Part shown: positions 1 through 8,167 of the stretch, one piece after another | Numbering within the stretch: position 1 is the stretch's first letter | How the letters are laid out: every line of letters starts with the position of its first letter | Origin: JAGWJU01 sp035533295 | GTDB lineage: Bacteria > Elusimicrobiota > Elusimicrobia > UBA1565 > UBA9628 | Assembly (NCBI GenBank): GCA_035533295.1 | Contig: DATLUA010000073.1 | Coordinates: 1-38,143, forward strand | Direction of reading: 5' to 3' | Length of the DNA: 38,143 bases | Program-made: the position numbers and the translations under genes | The notes under the pieces: model-generated | What the model was told of the DNA's origin: nothing | Databases searched by the model: none | The model's input: only the letters and a program-made list of their open reading frames with translations

Positions 1-70
1 CGCCTTTGATCGCCGCCAGCGCCACCCGCGCTTTCAAATCCGCTCCGTGCTTCCTTCGCTTGCCGTTCAT
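1..70 (-). CDS. IS3-family transposase OrfA, N-terminal fragment (runs off left edge)
   Basis: Read on the minus strand from the ATG at 70, the 23 codons give MNGKRRKHGADLKARVALAA followed by IKG. This matches the start of IS3-family OrfA proteins (basic run, then a DLKARVALxAIKG-type first helix of the helix-turn-helix). OrfA binds the element's ends and is normally fused to OrfB by frameshifting. GGAAGG at 80-85, nine bases upstream, supports the start at 70. An in-frame ATG at 88 would add six residues but has no Shine-Dalgarno sequence. The rest of the element lies outside the window. The terminal inverted repeat must lie between here and the end of the neighbouring permease gene at 108, but I cannot fix it from one end only. 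Confidence 0.72.
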   Translation of the reverse strand, partial: MNGKRRKHGADLKARVALAAIKG

Positions 71-107
71 CTTCTTTTTCCTTCCCATTGAAGGTCATTT
101 TACTACC

Positions 108-1058
108 TTAGCACGTGGTCGGATTTTTGGGGAGCCCTATAAGATTTCGCGGCGCGCGCGATAATTTGGGGAGCAGCTCCGTCGCGATGATTCCCGCGAT
201 GACCAGCAGGGCTCCCGAAATCTGCCTGGGGCCCAGCCGTTCGCCGTAAAACAGGTAGGAGAATATCCCGGCGAACACCGGCTCCAAGGCCATGATGAGC
301 ACGACCGTCGTGGCGGGAAGAATCTCCTGGGCGAAGGACTGCGCCGTGAAAGCCGCCGAGGTCCCCAGCACCGCGGTCACGGCGAGGGCGAAAATGACCG
401 TCGGGCTCCAGACCAGCTTGGCGCTCTCGAAAATCGGGCCGGTGCCGGCCATCAACAGCGCCGCCGCGCCGACTTGAATGAGGCCCATGTGCTCGAAGCG
501 CACGTCCTTGGCGTATTTGGCGAGCGCCACTATTTGCAGGGCGAAGAAAAACGCGCCGGCCAACGTGAGCACGCCCCCGCGGTTCATGCCGGAGAAAAAG
601 GATCTCCAAGGCGCGTGGGGCGGCAAGGTGAGCAGGGCCAGCCCCACGAGCGCGGCCACGGAGCCCAGAAACGCGCTGGACTTGGGCGCTCCGCTTGCCT
701 TGGCGCGCAGCCACGGGAAAAGAAGCAGAACCGGGACCATCGCCACGGCCAAGCCCGTGATGAAGGCGGACTTGGACGGAGTCGTGAGCTTCAAGCCCTC
801 GGTCTGGAATTGATAGCCCATCCCGAGGCACAAGCCCACCAGAGAGCCTTGCGCCAGGATTCGGCGATTGATGGTCTTAAGATGCTTCCAGTAAACGGCC
901 GCTAGAACGAGAAACGCGGCGGCCAGGCGCAGAAAATTAAAAAGCAGCGGGGAGATGCCCGCGAGCGCGTCCTTGACCAGGACGAAGGTCGATCCCCAGA
1001 CCAGGACGACCGCGAGCAAAACCACGTGGGCTGCCACCGGCCGCGGCATTTCTTTCAT
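108..1058 (-). CDS. DMT-superfamily (EamA) permease
   Basis: A 316-residue, very hydrophobic protein with the two-repeat, ten-helix plan of the drug/metabolite transporter family. The N-terminus carries the typical EamA signature (VLVWGSTFVLVKDAL, residues about 18-32) followed by LLFNFLRLAAAFLVL. The second repeat begins near GGVLTLAGAFFFALQ and ends with ALEPVFAGIFSYLFYGERL, the usual E-P/GE-L signature. Such proteins sit in the inner membrane and export metabolites or amino acids; the substrate cannot be predicted. The gene diverges from the methyltransferase gene at 1091 and has a TATAAT seven bases before its ATG and no Shine-Dalgarno sequence. Its stop is about 20 bases from the IS3-type fragment, but the C-terminus looks natural, so I see no sign of truncation. 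Confidence 0.9.
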   Translation of the reverse strand: MKEMPRPVAAHVVLLAVVLVWGSTFVLVKDALAGISPLLFNFLRLAAAFLVLAAVYWKHLKTINRRILAQGSLVGLCLGMGYQFQTEGLKLTTPSKSAFITGLAVAMVPVLLLFPWLRAKASGAPKSSAFLGSVAALVGLALLTLPPHAPWRSFFSGMNRGGVLTLAGAFFFALQIVALAKYAKDVRFEHMGLIQVGAAALLMAGTGPIFESAKLVWSPTVIFALAVTAVLGTSAAFTAQSFAQEILPATTVVLIMALEPVFAGIFSYLFYGERLGPRQISGALLVIAGIIATELLPKLSRAPRNLIGLPKNPTTC

Positions 1059-1065
1059 AGACGTT

Positions 1066-1071
1066 ATTATA
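1066..1071 (-). promoter_or_regulatory. -10 box for the DMT permease, leaderless arrangement
   Basis: Exact TATAAT on the minus strand (1071 to 1066), followed by seven bases and then the ATG at 1058. Transcription would start at or within a few bases of the start codon. No convincing -35 is visible at 16-18 bases. Confidence 0.55.
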
Positions 1072-1078
1072 CTTTTGA

Positions 1079-1084
1079 TATGAT
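1079..1084 (+). promoter_or_regulatory. -10 box for the ICMT-family gene, leaderless arrangement
   Basis: TATGAT followed by six bases and the ATG at 1091, with no Shine-Dalgarno sequence. Together with the opposite TATAAT at 1066-1071 it forms a compact divergent promoter in the 32 bases between the two genes. No good -35 is visible. Confidence 0.5.
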
Positions 1085-1090
1085 GGCGTT

Positions 1091-1633
1091 ATGGAATTCT
1101 GGGTTCCGGACGCGCTGGTTTTCGTCATCCTGGCCGTCGAAGCTCTCACCATGAACCGCCGCAAGGGCACGGTGCGCAAGGATGCCTTCTCCTATCAAAT
1201 CACCACGGCCTGCTTTTTCGTGGGATATTTCTCCGCCTTCGCGCTGCGCCGCCATCCGCCGTTTTTGGGAACCTGGGCGGTGTTCGCCGGAGCGGCGCTG
1301 GCCTTGGCCGGCACGGCGTTTCGCTACTGGGCCATCCGGAACCTGGGGGAATATTTTACCCGCGTGGTGCAGGTCTCGGCCGATCAAAAAGTAGTCGAGA
1401 GGGGACCCTACCGCTACATCCGCCACCCATCCTATACGGGCAGCATCGTCGCCTGCCTAGGCGTGGCGCTGTCCCTGCGCTCGCTGGTCTCCGCCGCATG
1501 CTTGATGCTTCCCGTGCTGGCCGGATTTGGCTATCGCATGGCGATAGAAGAACGAGCGCTTTGCGACTCATTGGGCGAGCCCTACCGCGCCTATATGCGG
1601 CGGACCAAGCGGCTAATTCCTTTTTTGCTGTGA
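1091..1633 (+). CDS. ICMT-family (isoprenylcysteine carboxyl methyltransferase-like) membrane protein
   Basis: A 180-residue polytopic membrane protein. The second half holds the ICMT/PEMT signature: GPYRYIRHPSYTGSIVACLG (about residues 112-131), where the RHPxYxG motif binds S-adenosylmethionine, and the C-terminal block with EERALCDSLGEPYRAYMRRT, which matches the ExxL...YxxYxxxT/VKRLIP pattern. Bacterial members methylate small or lipid substrates in the membrane; the real substrate here is unknown. The start at 1091 is supported by the TATGAT placed six bases upstream. The glycosyltransferase gene follows after 14 bases, so the two are probably cotranscribed. Confidence 0.85.
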   Translation: MEFWVPDALVFVILAVEALTMNRRKGTVRKDAFSYQITTACFFVGYFSAFALRRHPPFLGTWAVFAGAALALAGTAFRYWAIRNLGEYFTRVVQVSADQKVVERGPYRYIRHPSYTGSIVACLGVALSLRSLVSAACLMLPVLAGFGYRMAIEERALCDSLGEPYRAYMRRTKRLIPFLL

Positions 1634-1647
1634 GATTCTAAAAGACG

Positions 1648-2766
1648 ATGAGCGATCCGGGCAAGGCGGAAAAACTGGGAAAAAGACTTTTGGACGGCGC
1701 CTTGTCCGCGGTTATGCCCGAGCGGCGCAAGATTCCAGCCGAAGCCCTGCGGGAGGTTCTCGCGAAGCCCGGCGCCGCGGCGGTTTTCCTCTTCGAGCGC
1801 AGCCGCATGGGCGACGTCCTGCTGCAGACCCCGGTGCTCTCGAACTTAAAGGCCGCGTTTCCGCATTTGAGCCTTTGCGCCGTGGCGCGGGGATATAACG
1901 CCCCGGCCCTGGCCGATCATCCGGATTTGGAGAGCCTGCTGGTGTTCCCGGACGCGGGGCTGGGCAAGCCGGCCGAGCTGTTCCGTTTTTGGCGCGCGTT
2001 TAGACGCCGGTGGGACGCGGCTTTCGTCATGAGCGCGGGCGGAGCGTCCTTGACCTCGGCGCTGCTGGCCCGGCTTTCGGGCGCGAGGCTTGTCGCCGGG
2101 CCGGGCACCAAAATGTTCGGCAAGCCTTACAGCCGGATTTTCTACAACTGGGAATCCCAGCCGGCGCCGGCCCACGGCTCGCGCGCCGAGTCCAATCTGC
2201 GAATCTTGGAAGCCATGGGCGTACACGTCGCTTCGCGGCGGCTAAGCGCGGGATTTTCGCAGCAAGGCAAGAAACAGGCTCTGGAGTTCATCGCAAAATT
2301 AGGCGGTTCGGGTCCCGTGGCGGCGCTTGCTCCCGGCGGCGCCGCGCATCTCTCCACGCGCATCGCCCCGCCGGAGCTCTTTGCCGCCGCGGCCAAGCGC
2401 CTGGCCCAGGCGGGCGCGCGCCTCGTCGCGATTCAAGGTCCCGGCGAGCAAGAAGCGGTCTTGCGCTTAAAAGAGCTGGCCGGTTTTGATTTTCCCTCCG
2501 CGGTTTTCGACTTGGACGCCTTGAAGGCTTTTTTTTCGATGGTCCGGCTCTTGGTCGCCAACGACGGCGGCACGATGCACCTGGCCGCGGCCTCGGGCGC
2601 GCGCGTCTTGGCCTTGTTTTCCGCCACCGATCCGGAGACCTGGGTTTCCGAGGGAGTCTCGCCCGTAGATTTGCGCGGCCGGGACTCTGGGACGGCGGAG
2701 GGGAAAGTTTTGGGCTTGGCGCTTAAGCTGCTTGAACCGCCGGCGCCGCCGCCCACGCCGTCCTGA
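1648..2766 (+). CDS. Glycosyltransferase family 9 (heptosyltransferase-like)
   Basis: A 372-residue GT-B type glycosyltransferase. The N-terminal domain opens with LFERSRMGDVLLQTPVLSNL (about residues 49-68), the GDVLLxTPxL loop of ADP-heptose:LPS heptosyltransferases. The C-terminal domain has ALAPGGAAHLSTRIAPPELF and VANDGGTMHLAAASGARVLA (about 304-323), the family's nucleotide-sugar binding D/N-x-G-xxHLAAA loop, followed by LFSATDPETW. Such enzymes add heptose or a related sugar to lipopolysaccharide core at the cytoplasmic face of the inner membrane. The donor cannot be told from the sequence. The 3' end overlaps the end of the convergent lipB gene by 44 bases (2723-2766), so the proline-rich tail (PPAPPPTPS) is coded opposite the alanine-rich tail of LipB. 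Confidence 0.86.
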   Translation: MSDPGKAEKLGKRLLDGALSAVMPERRKIPAEALREVLAKPGAAAVFLFERSRMGDVLLQTPVLSNLKAAFPHLSLCAVARGYNAPALADHPDLESLLVFPDAGLGKPAELFRFWRAFRRRWDAAFVMSAGGASLTSALLARLSGARLVAGPGTKMFGKPYSRIFYNWESQPAPAHGSRAESNLRILEAMGVHVASRRLSAGFSQQGKKQALEFIAKLGGSGPVAALAPGGAAHLSTRIAPPELFAAAAKRLAQAGARLVAIQGPGEQEAVLRLKELAGFDFPSAVFDLDALKAFFSMVRLLVANDGGTMHLAAASGARVLALFSATDPETWVSEGVSPVDLRGRDSGTAEGKVLGLALKLLEPPAPPPTPS

Positions 2767-3361
2767 AAGTCTCCTCGAACGCCGCGGCGGCCGCGCCCGA
2801 TACGTCGCTTGCCAAAATCGGCCGCTCCGCGAGCTTGGCCAGCGTCCCCATCTGCTCCGGCTCCAAGCGGCAGGGATTAATCCGGTAGAACGGCGCCAAC
2901 TCGCAGCTGACGTTCAGGGCAAAGCCGTGATAAGCCACGTTTTGGCGCACGGCCACGCCGATGGAGGCGATTTTTTTGCCGCGGCACCAGACGCCGGTAA
3001 ATCCCGCGACGGTCCCGGCCTGCAAGCCGCAGCGCGCCGCGGTTTTAATGAGCGCGGCCTCGATGAGCCGGATGTGATCGACGGCGCCCAGGCCGCGCTT
3101 GCCCAGGTGCACGATGGGGTAGCCGACGAGCTGGCCCGGGCCGTGATACGTGGCGTCCCCGCCGCGCTCGATGACGTGATAGGGATAGGGCAGCCCCGGC
3201 GGCGGCGTTTCGCGGGACGACGCGCCGCAGGTGTAGACCGGCGGGTGCTCCAAAAGAAGAAGCGTGTCCGGGATAAGCCCCCGGCCGCGGTCCTCGACCA
3301 GCTGCTTTTGCAGCTTCCAGGCCTCGGTGAACTCGACTCGGCCCAGGCAGCGGATGTCCAT
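2723..3361 (-). CDS. lipB: Octanoyl-[acyl carrier protein]:protein octanoyltransferase
   Basis: A 212-residue LipB. It moves octanoate from ACP to the lipoyl-domain lysine, the first step of lipoate assembly, in the cytoplasm. Family motifs are intact: RGGDATYHGPGQLVGYP at about 67-83, the catalytic lysine in GKKIASIGVAV (Lys130) and the acyl-accepting cysteine in INPCRLEPEQ (Cys164), closely matching the spacing in E. coli LipB. It is the last gene of the minus-strand operon that begins with trxB, nine bases after lpd. Its target (the E2 lipoyl domain) and the enzyme for the next step (LipA) are encoded in the same operon. No clear Shine-Dalgarno sequence precedes the ATG. The 3' end runs into the convergent glycosyltransferase gene by 44 bases. 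Confidence 0.95.
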   Translation of the reverse strand: MDIRCLGRVEFTEAWKLQKQLVEDRGRGLIPDTLLLLEHPPVYTCGASSRETPPPGLPYPYHVIERGGDATYHGPGQLVGYPIVHLGKRGLGAVDHIRLIEAALIKTAARCGLQAGTVAGFTGVWCRGKKIASIGVAVRQNVAYHGFALNVSCELAPFYRINPCRLEPEQMGTLAKLAERPILASDVSGAAAAAFEETFRTAWAAAPAVQAA

Positions 3362-3370
3362 CTGAAGGCG

Positions 3371-4792
3371 TCAGCGCTTGACGGGTTCCCGAACCACGGG
3401 CGGCAGGATGTGCACGGCTTGGCCCACGCAGGCCTCGGCCGCGTCCACGATGGACTCGCACAAGGTCGGGTGGGGGTGGATGGCCTCGGCGATGTCCTCG
3501 ACGGTGGCCTTAAGCTTGACCGCGAGGCAGCCCTCGCCGATCAAATCCGACGCGCTCCCGCCCACGATGGCGACGCCCAGCACCTCGCGCGTCTCCTTGT
3601 CCGCGACGACCTTGTAGAAGCCCTCCGGCTTGGCCACGGCCTGGGCGCGCCCCGAGGCCGCGAAGGGAAAACGTCCCACGATAGGTTCGCGCCCGCGCGC
3701 GCGGATTTGCTCCTCGGTCTCGCCCACGAAGGCGATTTCGGGGTCCGTGAAAATGGTCCAGGGCACCGCGCCGATGCCGTGGGTCTCGAAGCCCGCGATG
3801 GCCAAGGCCGCGACGATGGCTTCCTGCGAAGCCTTGTGCGCCAAGTAGGGCGCGCCGATGACGTCTCCGGCCGCGTAAATGTGGGGGACATTGGTCTGAT
3901 AGCGCGCGTTAACCTTGATGTGCCCCTTGGCGTCGGTCTCAACGCCGGCCGCGTCCAAGCCTAAATCTTTCGTGATGGGAACGCGCCCGACGCTCAAAAG
4001 AATCTTATCGGCCGCGATGGTCTTTTCGCCTTCCGCGGTCTTGACGCGCACGGAAAGTCCGCCGTCCGTCCGCTCGTAACCCAGGGCTTGAGACTTGGTC
4101 AGAATCTCCACGCCGAGCTTTTGCAGGCTGCGCAAAACGGGAGAAACCAGCTCCGAGGGCACGCCGGGCAGGACTTGATCCATGAACTCCACGACCGTGA
4201 CCTTGGTTCCCAGCTTGGCGAAAAACGTGCCGATTTCAAGGCCGATGACGCCGCCGCCGATGACGGCCAGGCGCTCGGGCGCGGCGGGAAGCTCCAGCGC
4301 TTCCTTGGAACTCAGCACCGACTCGCCATCGAAGGAAAATCCCGGGATTTCCGCGGGCCGCGTGCCGGTGGAGATGAGCGCGTGCGCGAATTGGACGGTC
4401 TCCTCGCCGTCGGCCTTGACGATGACCGCCGAGTTGGGGCCGGTCAAGCGCGCGGCGCCGGCGAGAACGTCCACCTTGTTGCCCTTTTCCAGGGACGCGA
4501 TGCCGCGGACAAAGCCGCCGATGACGTTGTTCTTCCAAACCTGCACCTTGGCCCAGTCGATGCCCAAGCCCGCCGCGTTCATGCCGTGAGCCTGCGCGGC
4601 CTTGGGCTGGTAGTACTCGTCCGCGGCGTGGATAAGCGCCTTGGAGGGGATGCAGCCGTAGTTGAGGCACTCGCCGCCGAGCTTGTCCTTCTCGACCAGG
4701 AAGGTTTTTTTGCCCAGCTTGCCGAGCTTAATCGCGCCGACGTAGCCGCCGGGGCCGGCTCCAATGACGAGGACGTCGGTGGAAAGCGCCAT
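3371..4792 (-). CDS. lpdA: Dihydrolipoyl dehydrogenase (E3)
   Basis: A 473-residue flavoprotein that reoxidises the dihydrolipoyl arm of E2 with NAD. The FAD-binding GAGPGGYVGA lies at 11-20 and the redox-active disulfide in GGECLNYGCIPSK at Cys42/Cys47 (C-x4-C). The NAD site is near GGGVIGLEIGTFFAKLG, and the C-terminal dimer interface carries the catalytic HPHPTLCE block. Length and order match typical E3. It sits three bases after the E2 stop and nine bases before lipB, so it is surely part of the same transcript. There is no obvious Shine-Dalgarno sequence; translation may be coupled to E2. Confidence 0.96.
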   Translation of the reverse strand: MALSTDVLVIGAGPGGYVGAIKLGKLGKKTFLVEKDKLGGECLNYGCIPSKALIHAADEYYQPKAAQAHGMNAAGLGIDWAKVQVWKNNVIGGFVRGIASLEKGNKVDVLAGAARLTGPNSAVIVKADGEETVQFAHALISTGTRPAEIPGFSFDGESVLSSKEALELPAAPERLAVIGGGVIGLEIGTFFAKLGTKVTVVEFMDQVLPGVPSELVSPVLRSLQKLGVEILTKSQALGYERTDGGLSVRVKTAEGEKTIAADKILLSVGRVPITKDLGLDAAGVETDAKGHIKVNARYQTNVPHIYAAGDVIGAPYLAHKASQEAIVAALAIAGFETHGIGAVPWTIFTDPEIAFVGETEEQIRARGREPIVGRFPFAASGRAQAVAKPEGFYKVVADKETREVLGVAIVGGSASDLIGEGCLAVKLKATVEDIAEAIHPHPTLCESIVDAAEACVGQAVHILPPVVREPVKR

Positions 4793-4795
4793 GGC

Positions 4796-6007
4796 TTAAA
4801 GCAGCGTCTTGGGGTTTTCCAAGCCCTTGATGAGCGTGTTCATGAAGGACGCCGCCTGCGCGCCGTCCGTGACCCGGTGGTCGAAGGTCAGGACCAAGTT
4901 GGCCATGCTGCGGATTTGCACCGCGCCGTCTCTGGCCACGGGGCGCTCCTGAAGCTTCATGACCGCCAGGATGGCGACCTCGGGGTAGTTGATGATGGGC
5001 GTGGCGAAGAGCCCGCCGATGGGCCCGATGTTGGTGATGGTGAAGGTGCCGCCGGAGAGATCCGCGGCCTCGATTTTTCCCGCGCGCGCCTTATCGGCCA
5101 GGCGGTGGATGTCCGACGCCAAGGTCCAGACGTCTTTTTTCTCCGCGTCCTTGATCACGGGCACCATGAGGCCGGACGGCGTCGAGGCCGCGATGCCGAC
5201 GTGGCAGTCGCGCTTGTGGATGATGGCGCCGGCTTTTTCGTCCAGGACCGCGTTGAACTGGGGGAATTCCTTGAAGGTCTTAATGAGCGCCTTGATGATG
5301 AAGGGCAGATAGGTCAGCTTGATGGATTTTTTCTCGGCTTCGGCCTTCATTTCCTGCCGGAGCTTGACCAGGGCCGTGAAGTCGGCCTCGTCCATGTGGG
5401 AGACATGGGGTATGGTGCGCCAGCTCTCGGCCATCTTCTCGGCGGTCTTGCGGCGGATGCCGATGAAGGGGATATGCTCGTCGGCGCCGGACGCCGCGGT
5501 CGCGGACGCGGACGCGGGCTTGACCGCGCCGTTGGACGAGGGCGCGGTTCCATTGGCCGCGCGGCGCACGTCGTCTTCGGTGATGCGCCCGGTGGGGCCG
5601 GTGCCGCTGATTTTGCCCAAATCGACTTTCAAGTCGGAGGCGAGCTTGCGCACGGCCGGCGTGGCGCTGACCGCGGCCCCGGGCGCTGACGCGCTTCCCT
5701 TTAGAGCGTCCGGGACTGCTCGCCCTCCGGGCTCGACCGCGGCCGCCGCGGCGGGCTTTGCGTCGGGACCCGCGACGTCGATGGCGACCAGGGTCTCGTG
5801 CACCTTGACCTTCTCGCCGGCCTTGGCCGCGAGCTTGAAGATTTTTCCGTTCTTGGGGCTGGGGATTTCCACCTCGGCCTTGTCGGTCAGGACGTTGCAA
5901 ATCGGATCGTTTTCCTTGACCGTGTCGCCTTCCTTGACGTGCCATTTGACGAGCTCGCCCTCGGTGAGGCCCTCGCCGATGTCCGGCAGCTTGAAATCGT
6001 AGATCAT
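4796..6007 (-). CDS. 2-oxo acid dehydrogenase E2 (dihydrolipoamide acyltransferase)
   Basis: The E2 core of the complex, 403 residues from the preferred ATG at 6007, which has AAGGAG five bases upstream. A farther in-frame ATG at 6034 would add nine residues (MEIDSQGAA) that do not belong to the lipoyl domain. One lipoyl domain spans about 1-75, with the modified lysine in LTDKAEVEIPSP (Lys43). An Ala/Pro/Gly-rich linker follows, then the E1/E3-binding domain (TPAVRKLASDLKVDLGKISG through GRITEDDVRRA), a second linker, and the catalytic domain ending in FDHRVTDGAQAASFM with the HRxxDG active site. The single lipoyl domain and neighbouring E1 alpha/beta genes resemble acetoin/branched-chain/Gram-positive-type PDH, so the substrate may be pyruvate or a branched-chain keto acid. 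The downstream lpd gene starts three bases after the stop. Confidence 0.94.
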   Translation of the reverse strand: MIYDFKLPDIGEGLTEGELVKWHVKEGDTVKENDPICNVLTDKAEVEIPSPKNGKIFKLAAKAGEKVKVHETLVAIDVAGPDAKPAAAAAVEPGGRAVPDALKGSASAPGAAVSATPAVRKLASDLKVDLGKISGTGPTGRITEDDVRRAANGTAPSSNGAVKPASASATAASGADEHIPFIGIRRKTAEKMAESWRTIPHVSHMDEADFTALVKLRQEMKAEAEKKSIKLTYLPFIIKALIKTFKEFPQFNAVLDEKAGAIIHKRDCHVGIAASTPSGLMVPVIKDAEKKDVWTLASDIHRLADKARAGKIEAADLSGGTFTITNIGPIGGLFATPIINYPEVAILAVMKLQERPVARDGAVQIRSMANLVLTFDHRVTDGAQAASFMNTLIKGLENPKTLL

Positions 6008-6012
6008 GGCCG

Positions 6013-6018
6013 CTCCTT
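6013..6018 (-). promoter_or_regulatory. Ribosome binding site deciding the E2 start
   Basis: AAGGAG on the minus strand, five bases before the ATG at 6007. It favours that start over the upstream in-frame ATG at 6034. It is one of the few strong Shine-Dalgarno sequences in this operon. Confidence 0.7.
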
Positions 6019-6060
6019 GCGAATCAATTTCCAACGCCTCGATTTTATCAAAAGGCTTCG

Positions 6061-7038
6061 TCAGAACGCCAGAATCTCGCGCGCCGCGCGCAGGACCCGC
6101 TCGGCGTCCGGGATGTAGTGCTTCTCCAAGCGGAACAGCGGCATGCGGATGTCCCAGCTTCCCACGCGCCTGACCGGCGCCTTGAGGCTCAAAAGGGCGC
6201 GTTCCGAGATGAGCGCGCTCACCTCGGCCGCCCAGGAGCCCATGTTCGGGGCCTCGTGCGCGATGAGGGCGCGGCCGGTTTTTTGAACCGAGGCCAAAAT
6301 GGCGTCCAAGTCCAAGGGAGTCAGCGTGCGCAAATCCAAAACTTCGGCCGAGACGCCTTCCTTGTCCAGCATGTCGGCGGCTTTAAGGCAGGTGTGCGCC
6401 ATCGCTCCCCAAGAAATCAGCGTGACATCCGAGCCGACGCGGGCTTGGCGCGCCTTGCCGATGGGCGTTTCATAAGGCTCCTGCGGCACTTCGCCTTTGG
6501 CCGCGCGGTAAAGCAGCTTGGGCTCGAAGAACACCACGGGATCGGGATCCCGCACGGCGGCGATGAGCAGCCCCTTGGCGTCGGCGGGCGTCGAGGGACA
6601 GACGACCTTGATGCCGGGCGTGTGGCACACATAGGCCTCGGGCGATTCGGAATGGTGCTCGGGCGCGTGGATGAGCCCGCCGTGCGGGCAGCGCAGAACC
6701 ATGGGGACGGTATGCCGTCCGCGCGTGCGGTTTCTCATGCGGCCCATGTGGCAGAGGATTTGATCCATCCCGGAAGGCAAAAAGCCGTCGAACTGGATTT
6801 CGCACACGGGCCGAAAGCCGTTGATGGCCAAGCCGATGGAGGAGCCGATGATGCCGATTTCGGCCAAAGGGGTGTCCACCACGCGTTCGGCGCCGAATTT
6901 TTGCTGCAGGCCCTCGGTGGCGCGGAACACGCCGCCGTTTAAGCCCACGTCCTCGCCCAAGACCAGCACGCGCCGGTCTTCCTCCATCGCCTGATGGAGG
7001 GCTTGATTGACGGCCTGGACCAGATTAAGCTCGGGCAT
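6061..7038 (-). CDS. pdhB: 2-oxo acid (pyruvate) dehydrogenase E1 component, beta subunit
   Basis: A 325-residue E1-beta. It starts MPELNLVQAVNQALHQAMEE and carries VLVLGEDVGLNGGVFRATEG (about 24-43), the family signature around the glutamate that activates the thiamine ring (Glu in GEDVG). It also has the DTPLAEIGIIGSSIGLA block and a C-terminal transketolase-like domain with LISWGAMAHTCLKAADML and LRTLTPLD. With the alpha subunit it forms the heterotetrameric E1 that decarboxylates the 2-oxo acid and acylates the E2 lipoyl arm. The ATG follows one base after the pdhA stop codon (TAAAATG), implying translational coupling; no Shine-Dalgarno sequence is seen. The gap to E2 is about 50 bases. 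Confidence 0.95.
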   Translation of the reverse strand: MPELNLVQAVNQALHQAMEEDRRVLVLGEDVGLNGGVFRATEGLQQKFGAERVVDTPLAEIGIIGSSIGLAINGFRPVCEIQFDGFLPSGMDQILCHMGRMRNRTRGRHTVPMVLRCPHGGLIHAPEHHSESPEAYVCHTPGIKVVCPSTPADAKGLLIAAVRDPDPVVFFEPKLLYRAAKGEVPQEPYETPIGKARQARVGSDVTLISWGAMAHTCLKAADMLDKEGVSAEVLDLRTLTPLDLDAILASVQKTGRALIAHEAPNMGSWAAEVSALISERALLSLKAPVRRVGSWDIRMPLFRLEKHYIPDAERVLRAAREILAF

Positions 7039-7039
7039 T

Positions 7040-8167
7040 TTACGGGAAGCGCCCTTCGGCCGGCGGCAGGACCGGCAGATTTTCCTCGCCGGTCTTGGTT
7101 TCCAGGATTTTCTGGAGCTCGGCGCGCTCCTCGATTAAATGCCACGGCGCGGCGGCGTAGTTTTCCGAGAACATGTCGAGCGGATTGGGCGGGGGAAACG
7201 CCTCGTAGGCCTGGATTTCCATCTCAAGCGCGGCCGCGGCGTCTTTTTGCAGGCGGGCTTCCTTGTCCGCGTCCCACAAATTCTCCCGTTCCAGATAAAT
7301 TTTCAGGCGCGCGATGGGATCTTTTCCGCGCCACGCCTCGACCTCGGCCGAGCCGCGGTAGCGTCCCGCGTCGTCCGCCGTGGTGTGGTGGCTCAAGCGG
7401 TAGGTCTCGCACTCGACCACGCTGGGGCCATGGCCTTCGCGCGCGCGCGTCACGGCTTCGCTGACCGCCTTATAAATCGCGAACACGTCGTTGCCGTCGA
7501 CCTGGACGCCGAAGGCGCCGTAGCCCCAGGCCTTTTGCGCGAGCGTCTTTCCCGCCGACTGCTTTTCCCGCGGCACGGAAATGGCCCAGTGGTTGTTCTC
7601 CACGATATAGACGGCCGGCAGCTTCATCGCGGCGCAGAACGTCAGCGCTTCGTGAAAATCGCCCTTGGAGGACGTCCCGTCGCCGAGATAAGCCATGGCC
7701 ACGCCGCCTTGGCCCTTTAATTTTTCGCCCCAGGCCAAGCCCGCCGCCTGGGTCAGGTGCGAGCCCACCGGAATCGCGAAGATGAGATCGTTGTTCTCAT
7801 CGGGAAATTTCACGCCGCGATCGTCGCCCGCCCAGTAAAGCAGGGAATAGCGCAGCCGCATGCCGCGCGCGTAGTAGGCGCCCTGGCCGCGGTAGGTGGG
7901 CACGAGCCAGTCCTTGGGCTTGAGGCACGAGGCCGGGACGATTTGGCTCGCTTCCTGGCCAAGGATCATCGGATAAGTGCCCAGCCGCCCTTGGCGCTGG
8001 AGCTTGACCGAGCGCTCGTCGAAAAGCCGGATTTCGACCATCTTGCGGTAGAGCGAGAGCAGTTGATCCGCGGGCAAGTCGACCGGAATGGAAAAATCGC
8101 GCACGCCCTCGGGGCTGAGGATTTCGATGCGCTCGGTGCGCGAGCGGTCAGCCGAGGTGATTGGCAC
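7040..8167 (-). CDS. pdhA: 2-oxo acid (pyruvate) dehydrogenase E1 component, alpha subunit
   Basis: A 375-residue E1-alpha. The thiamine-diphosphate motif runs from LGDGTSSKGDFHEALTF (GDG at 162-164) to the asparagine in VENNHWAISVP (191-192). The phosphorylation-loop region YRLSHHTTADDAGRYR is of the branched-chain/acetoin/Gram-positive PDH type. It takes up the 2-oxo acid together with PdhB and uses TPP and magnesium. The start at 8167 overlaps the end of lipA by 20 bases, so the first codons lie inside lipA, which suggests coupled translation. Exact substrate (pyruvate versus branched-chain keto acids) is inferred only from the operon: with a full lipoylation set and no second complex visible, pyruvate is the simplest choice. 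Confidence 0.94.
   Translation of the reverse strand: MPITSADRSRTERIEILSPEGVRDFSIPVDLPADQLLSLYRKMVEIRLFDERSVKLQRQGRLGTYPMILGQEASQIVPASCLKPKDWLVPTYRGQGAYYARGMRLRYSLLYWAGDDRGVKFPDENNDLIFAIPVGSHLTQAAGLAWGEKLKGQGGVAMAYLGDGTSSKGDFHEALTFCAAMKLPAVYIVENNHWAISVPREKQSAGKTLAQKAWGYGAFGVQVDGNDVFAIYKAVSEAVTRAREGHGPSVVECETYRLSHHTTADDAGRYRGSAEVEAWRGKDPIARLKIYLERENLWDADKEARLQKDAAAALEMEIQAYEAFPPPNPLDMFSENYAAAPWHLIEERAELQKILETKTGEENLPVLPPAEGRFP

Noticed and set aside
2732..3964. Plus-strand open frame of 410 codons opposite lipB and lpd
   Set aside because: Antisense to strongly supported enzymes with intact active sites on the other strand.
4088..5689. Plus-strand open frame of 533 codons opposite lpd and E2
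   Set aside because: Shadow of the two dehydrogenase genes; low-complexity Gly/Asp/Arg content and no motif.
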